This document shows, in pieces, positions 1 to 7,529 of a DNA stretch of 55,822 bases (position 1 is its first letter; each line of letters begins with the position of its first letter). Both the position numbers and the translations under genes were made by a program. Source of the stretch: Ureibacillus galli (lineage in GTDB: Bacteria > Bacillota > Bacilli > Bacillales_A > Planococcaceae); contig NZ_JACSQA010000022.1 in NCBI RefSeq assembly GCF_014836845.1, forward strand, positions 1 to 55,822. Direction: 5' to 3'. The notes under the pieces are model-generated. The model was not told the DNA's origin. It did no database searches and was given only the letters and a program-made list of their open reading frames with translations.

Positions 1-23
1 CAGAAACTATTACTTTTATTTTA

Positions 24-108
24 AAAGAAAAAAGACTGTAGGCAAACTCGAAATTTCGAGTTTGTCTACAGTCTGAATCGAGATGCCCTAAAGCAATCTC
101 GATTTTTT
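24..108. terminator. Two convergent Rho-independent terminators
   Basis: Two hairpins lie side by side. The first is a 20-bp inverted repeat at 34-73 with one G:T wobble; on the minus strand it is followed by a T-rich run (23-33), so it ends minus-strand transcription coming from the germination and vmlR region. The second pairs 76-84 with 96-104 and is followed by TTTT on the plus strand, so it ends a plus-strand gene lying to the left of the window. Confidence 0.8.
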
Positions 109-169
109 AATTTTTCCCTTTTCGCTAAAAGACGAACAGTTTACTTGTTCGTAAATACTCCTCATATGG

Positions 170-595
170 TTATTTCCATTGCATCCCTGTATGTTTAATA
201 TGATATTGGACATTCACTTTAATGGTCATTTCTTTATAAAGTTCTGCCCATTTCTCATCTGTTTTCACATTTTCATCCCAATACTTAGGATAAAAAGCTC
301 TTACCCTTGCACCTAAACCAAGAATGTCCGATTCCTTTTCTTGCCACTTCTCAACAGTTTCTTTGAATTTTTCATTGGCAATTCGTGAAGCTTCCTTTTC
401 AAGCTCTTTAATTTTCTGTTCACCTAAATCTTTCGTGTTGACTTCCTCATCAATATTAGAGTCAATGTCGACTTCGATTAAGGCTGTTGGATATCCATTT
501 TTTACATTGACTTTAATTTTCGAATCCCTTTTTAATGACTCTATTAAATAAAAGCCACCATCCTCAGACGATACTGCAATTGGGGTGCAGTTCAC
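170..595 (-). pseudogene. Truncated Ger(x)C-family spore germination lipoprotein (C-terminal remnant)
   Basis: The 141 residues match only the C-terminal part of Ger(x)C (GerAC/GerBC-like) proteins: a beta-strand region with an 'IKVNVKNGYP' stretch, a charged helix, a 'DILGLGARVRAFYPKYW' segment and a terminal 'VNVQYHIKHTGM'. These are typical of the last third of proteins that are normally about 370-400 residues. The lipobox and N-terminal two thirds are absent, the apparent GTG start has no Shine-Dalgarno site, and the frame runs back without a break into the end of the upstream vmlR gene. No GerA or GerB partner is next to it. In intact receptors this subunit is a lipoprotein of the inner spore membrane. 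This copy is most likely a non-functional remnant. Confidence 0.7.
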
Positions 596-618
596 TTTCG
601 CTTTAGGACTTTCTTTAA

Positions 619-2253
619 TTAGTTCCGTTTCAATTCGTTAATTTGTTTCGTAAGTTCATTAAATTTTCGATCCAGTTCAGCATAATCGCTGTCTTTTGAC
701 GTCATAAAACTGAGTCTACCAAGAACTTCTTGCCGTTCGGTTTCCAATTTCAGCAGCAATTCCTTTTTTGTATCTTTTTTACTCGGTAATTCTTTTTCCT
801 CTTTAAAAATCCCACCTTCCCTAATCACTAATTGTTGGTCAGTAATTTTCTCAAGAAAATAGCGGTCATGGGAGACGACTAAAAGCGTTCCATCGTATTT
901 TTGTAGAGTATCTTCGAGCTGTTCCCTAGACGGAAGATCTAAATGATTAGTTGGTTCATCCAAAATAAGTACATCTTTATTTTCTAATATATATTTCATC
1001 AACTTACATTTTACCCGTTCCCCCATACTCATATGTTGAATAGGCTCTTTCCATGATGCTGCCATGAATCCTAAATGTTTCATTAAATTTTGCACTTTAC
1101 CTCTTTCCTCAAAGGATTCTTGATGGAATAATTGTTCAGGCGTTTTGTCCAAAGGCAAATCGAATACTTCTTGGGTTAGGTAACCGATATTTGCAGAAGG
1201 AGAAATCCAAATGTCTCCTTCTGCTTGTTCCTCCCCCATTATCATCTTTATTAAAGTTGATTTCCCACTTCCATTAGGACCAATTAAAGCTATTTTTTCT
1301 CCATGTAGAATTGTAAAATGAACATTTTGAAATAAAACTCTATCGTTAAATGTCTTTTTTAAATGGTTTACTTCTAAAAAACGTTTCCCATTTTTCCCTT
1401 GTGCCTTTAAGGAGAACTTCACTTCATACTCAGGTTTAACTTTTTCTACATTCGATTTTTCCAATTCCTTTTCAAGTCTTTTCCGTTTGGATTTTACTTG
1501 AGCATCTGTTCGTTTAGCTTTAACTCGGTGATACTCTTTAAATCCTTCTTGTTTTGTCGATTGGGCATGGGCCTTTTGTGACCATGAGGATAGTTCATTT
1601 AATTGACCTTCGATTTTCCGAATCATTTGTTGCTGTTTTTCATACTCGCGCTGCTGAGAAGCCCTTCTTTTTTTCCGTTCTTCTGTATAACTCGTATAGT
1701 TCCCCTTATGCTCGATTAATCGATTGTCTTCAATAGCCCATATTTTCGTTGTCACTTTATCTAAAAAATAACGATCGTGGGAAACTAAAATAATCGTTCC
1801 TTTAAATTGCTTTATTTGATCAATGAGTAGTTGAGTGCTCTCTTCATCTAGATGATTGGTTGGCTCATCTAACAGTAATAGTTGGGCATTTTTTGAAAAG
1901 CCTTTAGCAAGTCTTGCCTTCAACCTTTCCCCGCCACTCAGGTAATGATAATCATTAGACGGTACATTCCACTTGGATAATAATAATGCTTCCTCTTTTT
2001 CAAAAAGGTTTGATGTAAATGATGCTGTTTCTTGTTCTACCGACTCAATCGTTAAATTTTGTAATTGATCAACCTCACCACTACTAGGTGTTATATCACC
2101 AGATATTATGCGAAGTAGCGTTGATTTCCCTGCTCCATTTTTCCCTATAATCCCTATAATATCTCCTTGATGAACCGTAGCACTTACTGTCTCAAAAATA
2201 ACCATATCCATTATTTCATATTGGATATTTTGTAATTTTAAAATCTCTTGCAT
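619..2253 (-). CDS. vmlR: ABC-F ribosome-protection ATPase, VmlR-like
   Basis: Soluble ABC-F protein of 544 residues with two ATPase domains and no membrane segment. Domain 1 has Walker A GKNGAGKS (37-44), signature LSGGE (105-109) and LLLLDEPTNHLD (from 125). Domain 2 has Walker A GPNGSGKS (325-332), an MSMGE signature and a second LILDEPTNHLD. Between them is a long charged helical linker (about 190-270), the antibiotic-resistance domain that reaches into the ribosome. Length, linker and C-terminal extension closely match Bacillus subtilis VmlR (547 residues), which displaces lincosamides, streptogramin A and pleuromutilins from the peptidyl-transferase centre. Substrate range here is inferred from that similarity. 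The upstream leader shows attenuation-type control (separate entries). Confidence 0.9.
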   Translation of the reverse strand: MQEILKLQNIQYEIMDMVIFETVSATVHQGDIIGIIGKNGAGKSTLLRIISGDITPSSGEVDQLQNLTIESVEQETASFTSNLFEKEEALLLSKWNVPSNDYHYLSGGERLKARLAKGFSKNAQLLLLDEPTNHLDEESTQLLIDQIKQFKGTIILVSHDRYFLDKVTTKIWAIEDNRLIEHKGNYTSYTEERKKRRASQQREYEKQQQMIRKIEGQLNELSSWSQKAHAQSTKQEGFKEYHRVKAKRTDAQVKSKRKRLEKELEKSNVEKVKPEYEVKFSLKAQGKNGKRFLEVNHLKKTFNDRVLFQNVHFTILHGEKIALIGPNGSGKSTLIKMIMGEEQAEGDIWISPSANIGYLTQEVFDLPLDKTPEQLFHQESFEERGKVQNLMKHLGFMAASWKEPIQHMSMGERVKCKLMKYILENKDVLILDEPTNHLDLPSREQLEDTLQKYDGTLLVVSHDRYFLEKITDQQLVIREGGIFKEEKELPSKKDTKKELLLKLETERQEVLGRLSFMTSKDSDYAELDRKFNELTKQINELKRN

Positions 2254-2262
2254 AAAAACTCA

Positions 2263-2278
2263 TCCCTTCTGCAAGGGA
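2263..2278 (-). promoter_or_regulatory. Hairpin sequestering the vmlR Shine-Dalgarno
   Basis: On the minus strand TCCCTT and AAGGGA pair around a GCAG loop, placing the AGAAGGGA ribosome binding site of vmlR inside a 6-bp stem about 9 bases before the ATG. This would allow translational attenuation in addition to the upstream transcription terminator. Confidence 0.55.
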
Positions 2279-2313
2279 GGACTCTATCTGACATTATCAA
2301 ACAACTTACCTAC

Positions 2314-2391
2314 TTAGGAATTCGTTCCAAGATATAAGCCAAATAATAAAGAAAAAATCCTCCCAAATAATGTTGGAAGGATTAGTCGCAT
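2314..2391 (-). CDS. Putative vmlR leader peptide (upstream ORF)
   Basis: A 25-codon ORF beginning MRLILPTLFG lies in the vmlR leader and ends about 60 bases before the vmlR start codon. Its codons 2-14 overlap both arms of a Rho-independent terminator, so a ribosome stalled early in this ORF would cover the 5' arm. Ribosome-mediated attenuation through short leader ORFs is established for ABC-F resistance genes, including vmlR. The start has only a weak ribosome binding site, which is the main doubt. Confidence 0.5.
   Translation of the reverse strand: MRLILPTLFGRIFSLLFGLYLGTNS
2346..2383 (-). terminator. Attenuator terminator in the vmlR leader
   Basis: Minus-strand arms at 2373-2383 and 2356-2366 form an 11-bp stem with one mismatch, followed by TTTTTT. 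It sits between the likely promoter region and vmlR, so it should reduce readthrough into the gene. The outer six bases of its 5' arm can instead pair with an upstream segment. Confidence 0.75.
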
Positions 2392-2465
2392 TTTTACAAT
2401 GTTAAATAAACTATTGATATCAATAGCTAATACACGTATTTTAGAAAAATGGGCAGACTAATCCT
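2378..2465 (-). promoter_or_regulatory. Antiterminator pairing in the vmlR leader
   Basis: A 10-base segment at 2456-2465 is perfectly complementary to 2378-2387, which includes the 5' arm of the attenuator terminator. The two structures are mutually exclusive, as in a classical attenuator. The loop between them contains a perfect 16-bp palindrome (2411-2426). No promoter with good hexamers was identified upstream, only AT-rich DNA to about 2570. Confidence 0.6.
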
Positions 2466-2604
2466 ATTTTAATTTCTTGAAATATAAAATGTACTTCAAA
2501 AATAAAAATAAGATTATTGAATCATCGGCCACCCATCTTCCCTTCTTTTTCAATTTAATTTATTATATCATAAATCAAATCATTTCATGAATTCCATCTC
2601 TAAT

Positions 2605-3045
2605 TTATTCAACAATTAGCATATCATTGGAATCAAACTTCCACATTTCTCCGTATGCCACTTCCCAGTAATAACCGTTAGGATCTTGAAAATAGCCACT
2701 ATATCCACCCCAAAAGACTGTTTCTGGTTTTTTAACAATTTTAGCTCCTGCTTTTTCAGCTAATTGAAAGACTTCATCAACTTCGTTTTTTGATTTCCCA
2801 TTATAAGCTAAAGTCATTCCACCGAATCCTTGTCCAATAGTTGGCGGATTATCTTCATTAATATCTTTTGCTAAATTTTCGAGAGGGAATAATGAAATTT
2901 TTGTCCCATTATTATTAAAGAAAATAACTTCAGGATTCGATTCGTCTCCATAGATTTTAACTTCAAAGCCTAAACCATCACGATAAAAATGAAGAGATTC
3001 ATTCATGTCCTTTACACCTAATGTAATTAAATTTAAACGGTTCAT
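2605..3045 (-). CDS. VOC (glyoxalase-fold) family protein
   Basis: A 146-residue protein with the paired beta-alpha-beta-beta-beta modules of the vicinal oxygen chelate superfamily: an N-terminal 'LITLGVKDMNESLHFYRDGLGF' type module and a C-terminal 'GYFQDPNGYYWEV' metal-site module ending in the usual E. Members are metal-dependent lyases, dioxygenases or drug-binding proteins; the substrate cannot be told here. It follows another VOC gene with an ATGA overlap and has its own GGAGGGAT ribosome binding site, so the two are probably co-translated. Confidence 0.8.
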   Translation of the reverse strand: MNRLNLITLGVKDMNESLHFYRDGLGFEVKIYGDESNPEVIFFNNNGTKISLFPLENLAKDINEDNPPTIGQGFGGMTLAYNGKSKNEVDEVFQLAEKAGAKIVKKPETVFWGGYSGYFQDPNGYYWEVAYGEMWKFDSNDMLIVE

Positions 3046-3470
3046 TGTTTATCCCTCCAATTTTCCCCAAAAGTTTCTTTAAATTTTGCACTCAGTTCAC
3101 TCCATACATCAAACTTGTTCCCGTCTATGTCAGCAAATACAAAGTTTTTTCCTGCATGGCCCCGATCTTCAATGTCCCCAACTTGAATATCATTGTTTTT
3201 AAAATCACTATGTAGATTATGAAGAGCATTTAATCCGTCGACTTCAAAAGTAATAGAAAAGCGTTCAATCCCATTACTATCTACAAAGTTTGCACTCTCG
3301 TCTTTAGATTTCACTAAAAAGAAACTTAGATTGGCAAAGTTAATAATCGCTTTATCCGAATCGATATAAGATACTACAGCACCTATCTTTTCCTTATACC
3401 ACTTAGCAGCAACTTCAACTTTTTTTACCGGAATGTAAATTGTCCCAACCCTTACTAACCCTGTTAACAA
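3042..3470 (-). CDS. VOC family protein, first gene of a VOC pair
   Basis: A 142-residue glyoxalase-fold protein with 'VGTIYIPVKKVEVAAKWYKEKIG' at the N-terminus and 'FADIDGNKFDVWSE' at the C-terminus. The second half carries the metal-ligand-like Glu position, but the first half lacks an obvious His ligand, so activity is uncertain. It overlaps the downstream VOC gene by four bases. The sequence identity between the two neighbours is low, so this is probably not a recent tandem duplication. Confidence 0.75.
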   Translation of the reverse strand: MLTGLVRVGTIYIPVKKVEVAAKWYKEKIGAVVSYIDSDKAIINFANLSFFLVKSKDESANFVDSNGIERFSITFEVDGLNALHNLHSDFKNNDIQVGDIEDRGHAGKNFVFADIDGNKFDVWSELSAKFKETFGENWRDKQ

Positions 3471-3484
3471 TGTTTTCCCTCCTA

Positions 3485-3535
3485 AAAAAACCTCATTTTT
3501 TTATACTTTAGAAAAGTATTCAAAATGAGGTTTTA
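3485..3535. terminator. Terminator between bstA and the VOC pair
   Basis: A long interrupted hairpin pairs AAAACCTCATTTT with AAAATGAGGTTTT around an inner ATACTT/AAGTAT stem. It lies directly 5' of the VOC pair and ends the minus-strand transcript of the bstA-like gene only if that gene reads through its stop into this element; T-runs exist on both strands. Confidence 0.6.
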
Positions 3536-3537
3536 TA

Positions 3538-4056
3538 TTAATTATTCTTCGTTGCTAATGCATTTTCAATATGGGCAAGATGATGATTTACATGCCATAC
3601 ACAAAATTCTAAAGTCCCTTGTACTGTTTGATTGCCCGTTTCAGGATGCTGATACGTTCTTTTAAATTGCTCATCTGATAAATTTTCCAATAAATAAGCT
3701 AATCGATTATGTAACCCTTCAATAAGTTGTAAGGATGATGATAACGGAAGATTCACATCAGCTAACTGTGCCCATTCATTTTCTTCAAAAGGTTTAATCG
3801 TTGGATGATCCTCTGTTAATGCTAATTTAATGCGTGTATAAACGTTCACTTGTGCATCTGCAATATGGTGGACAAGTTGTTTAACTGTCCATGACCCATG
3901 GCGATACGTAAGCGATTGATCTTCTTCATTTAACGATGCAACGATTTCTTTTAACCGAGTTGGATATGAAGAAATGTCTGTAATCCATTCATGTATTAAT
4001 TCCTTAGTAATTTCACGAGTACTTGTAAATTTTCCAATTGGATATCGCTCATCCAT
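3538..4056 (-). CDS. bstA: YfiT-like DinB-superfamily protein, putative bacillithiol S-transferase
   Basis: The 172 residues match the YfiT/BstA family along their whole length: start 'MDERYPIGKF', helix with 'SWTVKQLVHHIADAQVN' and C-terminal 'CVWHVNHHLAHIE'. The His residues in 'LVHHIAD' and 'HVNHHLAHI' form the divalent-metal site of this four-helix-bundle fold. BstA proteins move bacillithiol onto electrophiles, a detoxification role, so bacillithiol is expected in this organism. A second paralogue lies at 25711-26235. It has a GGAG-type ribosome binding site and stands alone. Confidence 0.8.
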   Translation of the reverse strand: MDERYPIGKFTSTREITKELIHEWITDISSYPTRLKEIVASLNEEDQSLTYRHGSWTVKQLVHHIADAQVNVYTRIKLALTEDHPTIKPFEENEWAQLADVNLPLSSSLQLIEGLHNRLAYLLENLSDEQFKRTYQHPETGNQTVQGTLEFCVWHVNHHLAHIENALATKNN

Positions 4057-4230
4057 TAACCTTCTCCTCCAATTTCTATTAAAATTTAATGTTATTTAAA
4101 AGCTGAATATGTTGTTATAGAATATTTGCATGTTGTATTGGTGGAGTATTGCTAATATTCCAAGTAATGATAAGGGGGACATGTTGAATAACATATGTAG
4201 TCAATCTAATATTCCCTTAAAAAACAGCCA

Positions 4231-4701
4231 TTACTTTAAAGTAGTTCGTAATGCTTCAACATGTTTAAAATGATGCAAATCATGTTTTATAAAACCATGG
4301 AAATAATCCGAAATGGTTAGGGATGTTTCTCCAACTTGTATTTGCTGATCCCACAATTCGTCTTCAATATTATTAATAGCAATAACCAACCTTCTTCTTT
4401 CAGCTACAAATGCTGCAATCACTTCTTCTTTTGTCATTTCTTTACTCTCTTTAGATGACTGATCGTTTAATTGATTTTCGTTTGGAGCTTTCGGTAATTC
4501 TTGATGTGTAAAAAAATAAGGAATGCGCTTTTTTAAAACAAACTGATCCCACGCTGGAAAATGACCAATAATTTCTGCAATTGTCCATTTGTCCTTTGCA
4601 ATAGGTGTTCTCCATTCCGTATCAGTTAATTGAAGTAATGTTTTTGCCCACTCAATCGAATTTTCATAATGCATTAATAATTGTTCTTTATTTTTATGCA
4701 A
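4231..4701 (-). CDS. DinB-fold protein (YfiT/DUF1569-like)
   Basis: A 156-residue predicted four-helix bundle. The conserved metal-site pattern is visible as 'KWTIAEIIGHFPAWD' (His about residue 47) and 'DYFHGFIKHDLHHFKHVE' near the C-terminus. DinB-superfamily proteins are metal-binding, often thiol-dependent transferases or stress proteins; the substrate is unknown. It has low similarity to the adjacent bstA-like gene and its own spacing of about 170 bases, so it is probably transcribed separately. Confidence 0.75.
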   Translation of the reverse strand: MHKNKEQLLMHYENSIEWAKTLLQLTDTEWRTPIAKDKWTIAEIIGHFPAWDQFVLKKRIPYFFTHQELPKAPNENQLNDQSSKESKEMTKEEVIAAFVAERRRLVIAINNIEDELWDQQIQVGETSLTISDYFHGFIKHDLHHFKHVEALRTTLK

Positions 4702-4766
4702 GAATTTCAGCTCCTACAATGTTCTCTATTTCATTTAATGTTCTAGAGAATATTTGAAAGTCCTTC

Positions 4767-5201
4767 TTATTGATTAAAAAATAATTGTTTCACTAGAACA
4801 GCGATCCAATATAAAAGGAAAATCGTATAAACAGCTTTGATTGATAATTTTGTATTGCTTAGAAATGACTGTTTACTATAATTGACCATTACTTTATTAT
4901 CGAATCCTAAATAGTCTTCAATAATATCTCCAGTTTGTTCTAAATCTTTGTAATATAAAGTAATTCTCGTCTCAATTGTCCAAAATACATACGTCACTAA
5001 CAATCCACACATTGGCATAATATATTCTGCAAATAATAGAACATCCGACGATTTTTTTACAGCAAGCTGTACTAATCCGAACTGAACGACAAAGTATACC
5101 GGAAAGAGGGCAAATCTTAAATTACTATAATGTCTACGGGATGCTTTAATTTCTTTGTATTGTTCTAGTGCCAATGCTTTTTTATAGTCTAACTCATTCA
5201 T
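4767..5201 (-). CDS. Small membrane protein of unknown function
   Basis: The 144 residues contain about three hydrophobic segments: near 30-50, 60-78 and 118-142. A conserved-looking cytosolic stretch 'WTIETRITLYYKDLEQTGDIIEDYLGF' lies between the second and third. The layout (two close helices, amphipathic linker, terminal helix) resembles small SLATT-like membrane proteins but I do not recognise the family. It follows a good AAGGAGT ribosome binding site and has no clear operon partner. Confidence 0.6.
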   Translation of the reverse strand: MNELDYKKALALEQYKEIKASRRHYSNLRFALFPVYFVVQFGLVQLAVKKSSDVLLFAEYIMPMCGLLVTYVFWTIETRITLYYKDLEQTGDIIEDYLGFDNKVMVNYSKQSFLSNTKLSIKAVYTIFLLYWIAVLVKQLFFNQ

Positions 5202-5291
5202 ACAATTACTCCTTCAAAAATCTGTGATGTAAATTTCATTTTAGCGAACAACAACCGAATAATAAATACAATTCTTTTTCCAAACTTACAT

Positions 5292-5328
5292 AAATAAAAA
5301 AGTCGAAATCACTTAGTGACTTCGACTT
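5292..5328 (-). terminator. Terminator overlapping the P450 stop codon
   Basis: AAGTCGAA (5300-5307) pairs with TTCGACTT (5321-5328), extended by TCAC/GTGA inside. A T-rich run follows on the minus strand. The P450 stop codon lies in the loop, so translation and termination signals overlap. Confidence 0.75.
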
Positions 5329-6569
5329 CTAACTATTTTTTCGAGGATAATTTTACTCTCTGGAATACTCGGTATGTCATCTAAATTAAAGTTTAAATTT
5401 TGTTCGGGTAATTCATATTCCATTCGATTTACTAAAAAGTCTAAACTAATTTTCATCAGTTCAATCGTAATTTGTTCCCCTGCACAACGGTGCCCTAAGT
5501 AGTAATCTCCACCACCTTGAGGAATAAAACTAAAGGGACTTCCTTGCCACTGGGCAAATCGTTCAGGGTAAAATTCTCCTGGTTTTTCCCATTTATTTGG
5601 ATCATGGTTTGTACCATACAAATCTAATAAGGTTAACGTTCCTTCTTTAAACTGATAACCATTCCATGTGAAATCTTGTTTTACTTTTGCTGCCACAAAC
5701 GGGAAGAATGGATAATATCTTCTTACTTCTTGCACGAACATTTTAGGATAGTCTTTAAAGGCTTTTAATTTTTCCTTTTGTTTAGGAAATTGATGAAGTG
5801 CTAAAAGGGAAAAATTAATATAGATTGAAATGGCAACAATTGGCCTTAACATATTTAATACTTCGACCGTTACTGTTTCTACATCTAATAAATTTCCTTC
5901 CTTATCTTTATGGAAAGCAAATTGATGCAAAACTGTATTGATTGGAAATTTCACTTTATGCTCTCTCATGTTTTGTATCAATTCTTGAATCTTTTTTTCA
6001 GCCAAGTTGCGATAAGTTCTTCCTATCCAATGAGAAGGTCCAATGGCAGCAGGTGTTTCAAACATGGATGCTAATTCTTTTGTCATTTTCTTAACATCAT
6101 TTTCATGTAAAGGATAGCCAACCCACTTAAATGCCACTTTACAAAGCAACTCTTTTACTTCTTCATAAAACACAATGTTATCCATTTGTGACCATTTATC
6201 GAGAGATTGTTCCCATTGCAGTTTTGTCATCTCCATCAATGAATCTAACTGTTCAGGTGTCATGACAGACATAATCATTTCTTTTCTTTGTTTATGGTCA
6301 TCATCATCTAATGTTTGAACACTATTTTTCCCAAATAAAGTTTGGACGATTCGATTAGGTGCTGCACCTTGTCTTTGAAATTTAGCTGGATCATAAAAAA
6401 CGGCTGCCGCCTCTTCGCCAATCATACATATCGCTTTTTTACCTAAAATTCGCGTCTCAAAAATGTTCGATTGAAATTTTCTACTTCTGTTTAATATAAA
6501 ATGATAACCTTCTTTTAATAAACTAATACTATGATCAATACCTTCTTCTCGGGGCATTTGGTTTTCCAA
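5313..6569 (-). CDS. CYP152-family fatty-acid peroxygenase (P450)
   Basis: Cytochrome P450 of about 418 residues matching P450BSbeta (YbdT), which hydroxylates long-chain fatty acids with H2O2. A TTG start is preferred because AGAGGTGAT lies five bases upstream; with it the key residues fall at Gln85, Arg242-Pro243 ('LRPIVAIS') and heme Cys362 ('GHRCAGE'), almost exactly the P450BSbeta numbering. An upstream ATG at 6599 adds ten residues with no ribosome site. Arg242 binds the fatty-acid carboxylate, replacing the usual acid-alcohol pair. Gln rather than His at position 85 predicts alpha/beta-hydroxylation rather than OleT-type decarboxylation to alkenes. No redox partner is nearby, as expected for a peroxygenase. 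Confidence 0.88.
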   Translation of the reverse strand: MENQMPREEGIDHSISLLKEGYHFILNRSRKFQSNIFETRILGKKAICMIGEEAAAVFYDPAKFQRQGAAPNRIVQTLFGKNSVQTLDDDDHKQRKEMIMSVMTPEQLDSLMEMTKLQWEQSLDKWSQMDNIVFYEEVKELLCKVAFKWVGYPLHENDVKKMTKELASMFETPAAIGPSHWIGRTYRNLAEKKIQELIQNMREHKVKFPINTVLHQFAFHKDKEGNLLDVETVTVEVLNMLRPIVAISIYINFSLLALHQFPKQKEKLKAFKDYPKMFVQEVRRYYPFFPFVAAKVKQDFTWNGYQFKEGTLTLLDLYGTNHDPNKWEKPGEFYPERFAQWQGSPFSFIPQGGGDYYLGHRCAGEQITIELMKISLDFLVNRMEYELPEQNLNFNLDDIPSIPESKIILEKIVRSRSH

Positions 6570-6659
6570 CTTTATCACCTCTTTTAATTTCACTAGCATT
6601 AGTCTTTCTTAACAAAAATAGTTTATACTTCATCCGTTCCCTTTCAGACGGTCTTTTAA

Positions 6660-6708
6660 ACAAAATAAAACACCATCAACTGTTCTGTATTTAAAACAAT
6701 TGTGGTGT
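6660..6708 (-). terminator. Terminator after the papain-like gene
   Basis: ACACCA pairs with TGGTGT around an inner stem with one mismatch, followed on the minus strand by a T-rich run. It ends the transcript of the gene at 6725-7285 before the P450 gene. Confidence 0.65.
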
Positions 6709-6724
6709 ATAGTGATAAATAATT

Positions 6725-7285
6725 TTAATAAATAATCGGATACGCATTTTTTACCATATCCTTTGCAAGTAAATGTTCCAGCTGACCTTCAAATTCTAAT
6801 TGTATATTTTCAATTGATTGCAAATCATGTGGAGAAACAAGGGAAATCGGTTTATTAAAATGAATAATTTCACCTTCATTTAAAGCCTTTGCAACAAATT
6901 CGGAACAAAAATACGCTCTCTTTCTTTGATATGGTTTGTTAATAATAAAAGTAATTAATCCTAAAAGGTTATATCTATATAAATGTTTTTCCATTTCTAT
7001 ATTTTTAATAAAATTACGCATTTTTTGAATTTGCGCATCCGTTGCATCAAAACTATAAATGGCACATCTTGCATTTTTAAATAATCCTTGCCTGACGTCT
7101 TCATTTACAAACCCACCAATGAAAGGATTACGAGGTCTTTTACGGCCGAAACTATATACTTCTTTAAAGTCATCATCAAATACAATCGATGCATGATTAT
7201 ATGGCTTTTTTGTATAAAGCTTAATCATTCTCGTGAACATTGTTCCTGTATCAGTCAATAATAAGTAAATTTTCTTCCTTTCCAT
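6725..7285 (-). CDS. YiiX/YebB-like permuted papain-fold cysteine hydrolase
   Basis: A 186-residue protein with the circularly permuted NlpC/P60 (YiiX/YebB, DUF830-like) pattern: His31 in 'NHASIVFDDD' precedes Cys127 in 'YFCSEFVAKAL', the reverse of classical NlpC order. Members act as peptidases, amidases or acyltransferases, often on lipids or cell-wall material. There is no signal peptide or membrane segment, so a cytosolic role is likely. It is a single-gene unit bounded by a terminator. Confidence 0.75.
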   Translation of the reverse strand: MERKKIYLLLTDTGTMFTRMIKLYTKKPYNHASIVFDDDFKEVYSFGRKRPRNPFIGGFVNEDVRQGLFKNARCAIYSFDATDAQIQKMRNFIKNIEMEKHLYRYNLLGLITFIINKPYQRKRAYFCSEFVAKALNEGEIIHFNKPISLVSPHDLQSIENIQLEFEGQLEHLLAKDMVKNAYPIIY

Positions 7286-7480
7286 TAATGTACCCCTTCA
7301 TGTGTTTTATTACTACTATAATAGTTGATTCCCTATCTATTGTGAACCGACTGTAGAAATATTTCAGTATCAGACTTAAGACGTAGATGATTTTCTTTAT
7401 TCATATTTTGGTTATTGTAGGATATATGCTAAAAATATTTTTTTATGAATAAGAAATTGGAATATATTACTATACCTATT

Positions 7481-7510
7481 AAAAATAGGCTAGCACGGAT
7501 GGCTAGCCTA
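7481..7510 (-). terminator. Terminator after the VTC/DUF4956/beta-helix operon
   Basis: TAGGCTAGC (7486-7494) and GCTAGCCTA (7502-7510) form a perfect 9-bp stem with a 7-base loop, followed on the minus strand by TTTTT. Confidence 0.85.
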
Positions 7511-7529
7511 CTTCAATTACTATTTTTCT

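Noticed and set aside
1-110. Inverted repeat at the left edge as an insertion-sequence end
   Set aside because: T-runs on both sides and position between genes fit terminators; no transposase or target duplication seen.
2411-2426. Perfect 16-bp palindrome in the vmlR leader as repressor site
   Set aside because: It lies in the transcribed leader loop; no promoter hexamers adjoin it, so an operator role is unsupported.
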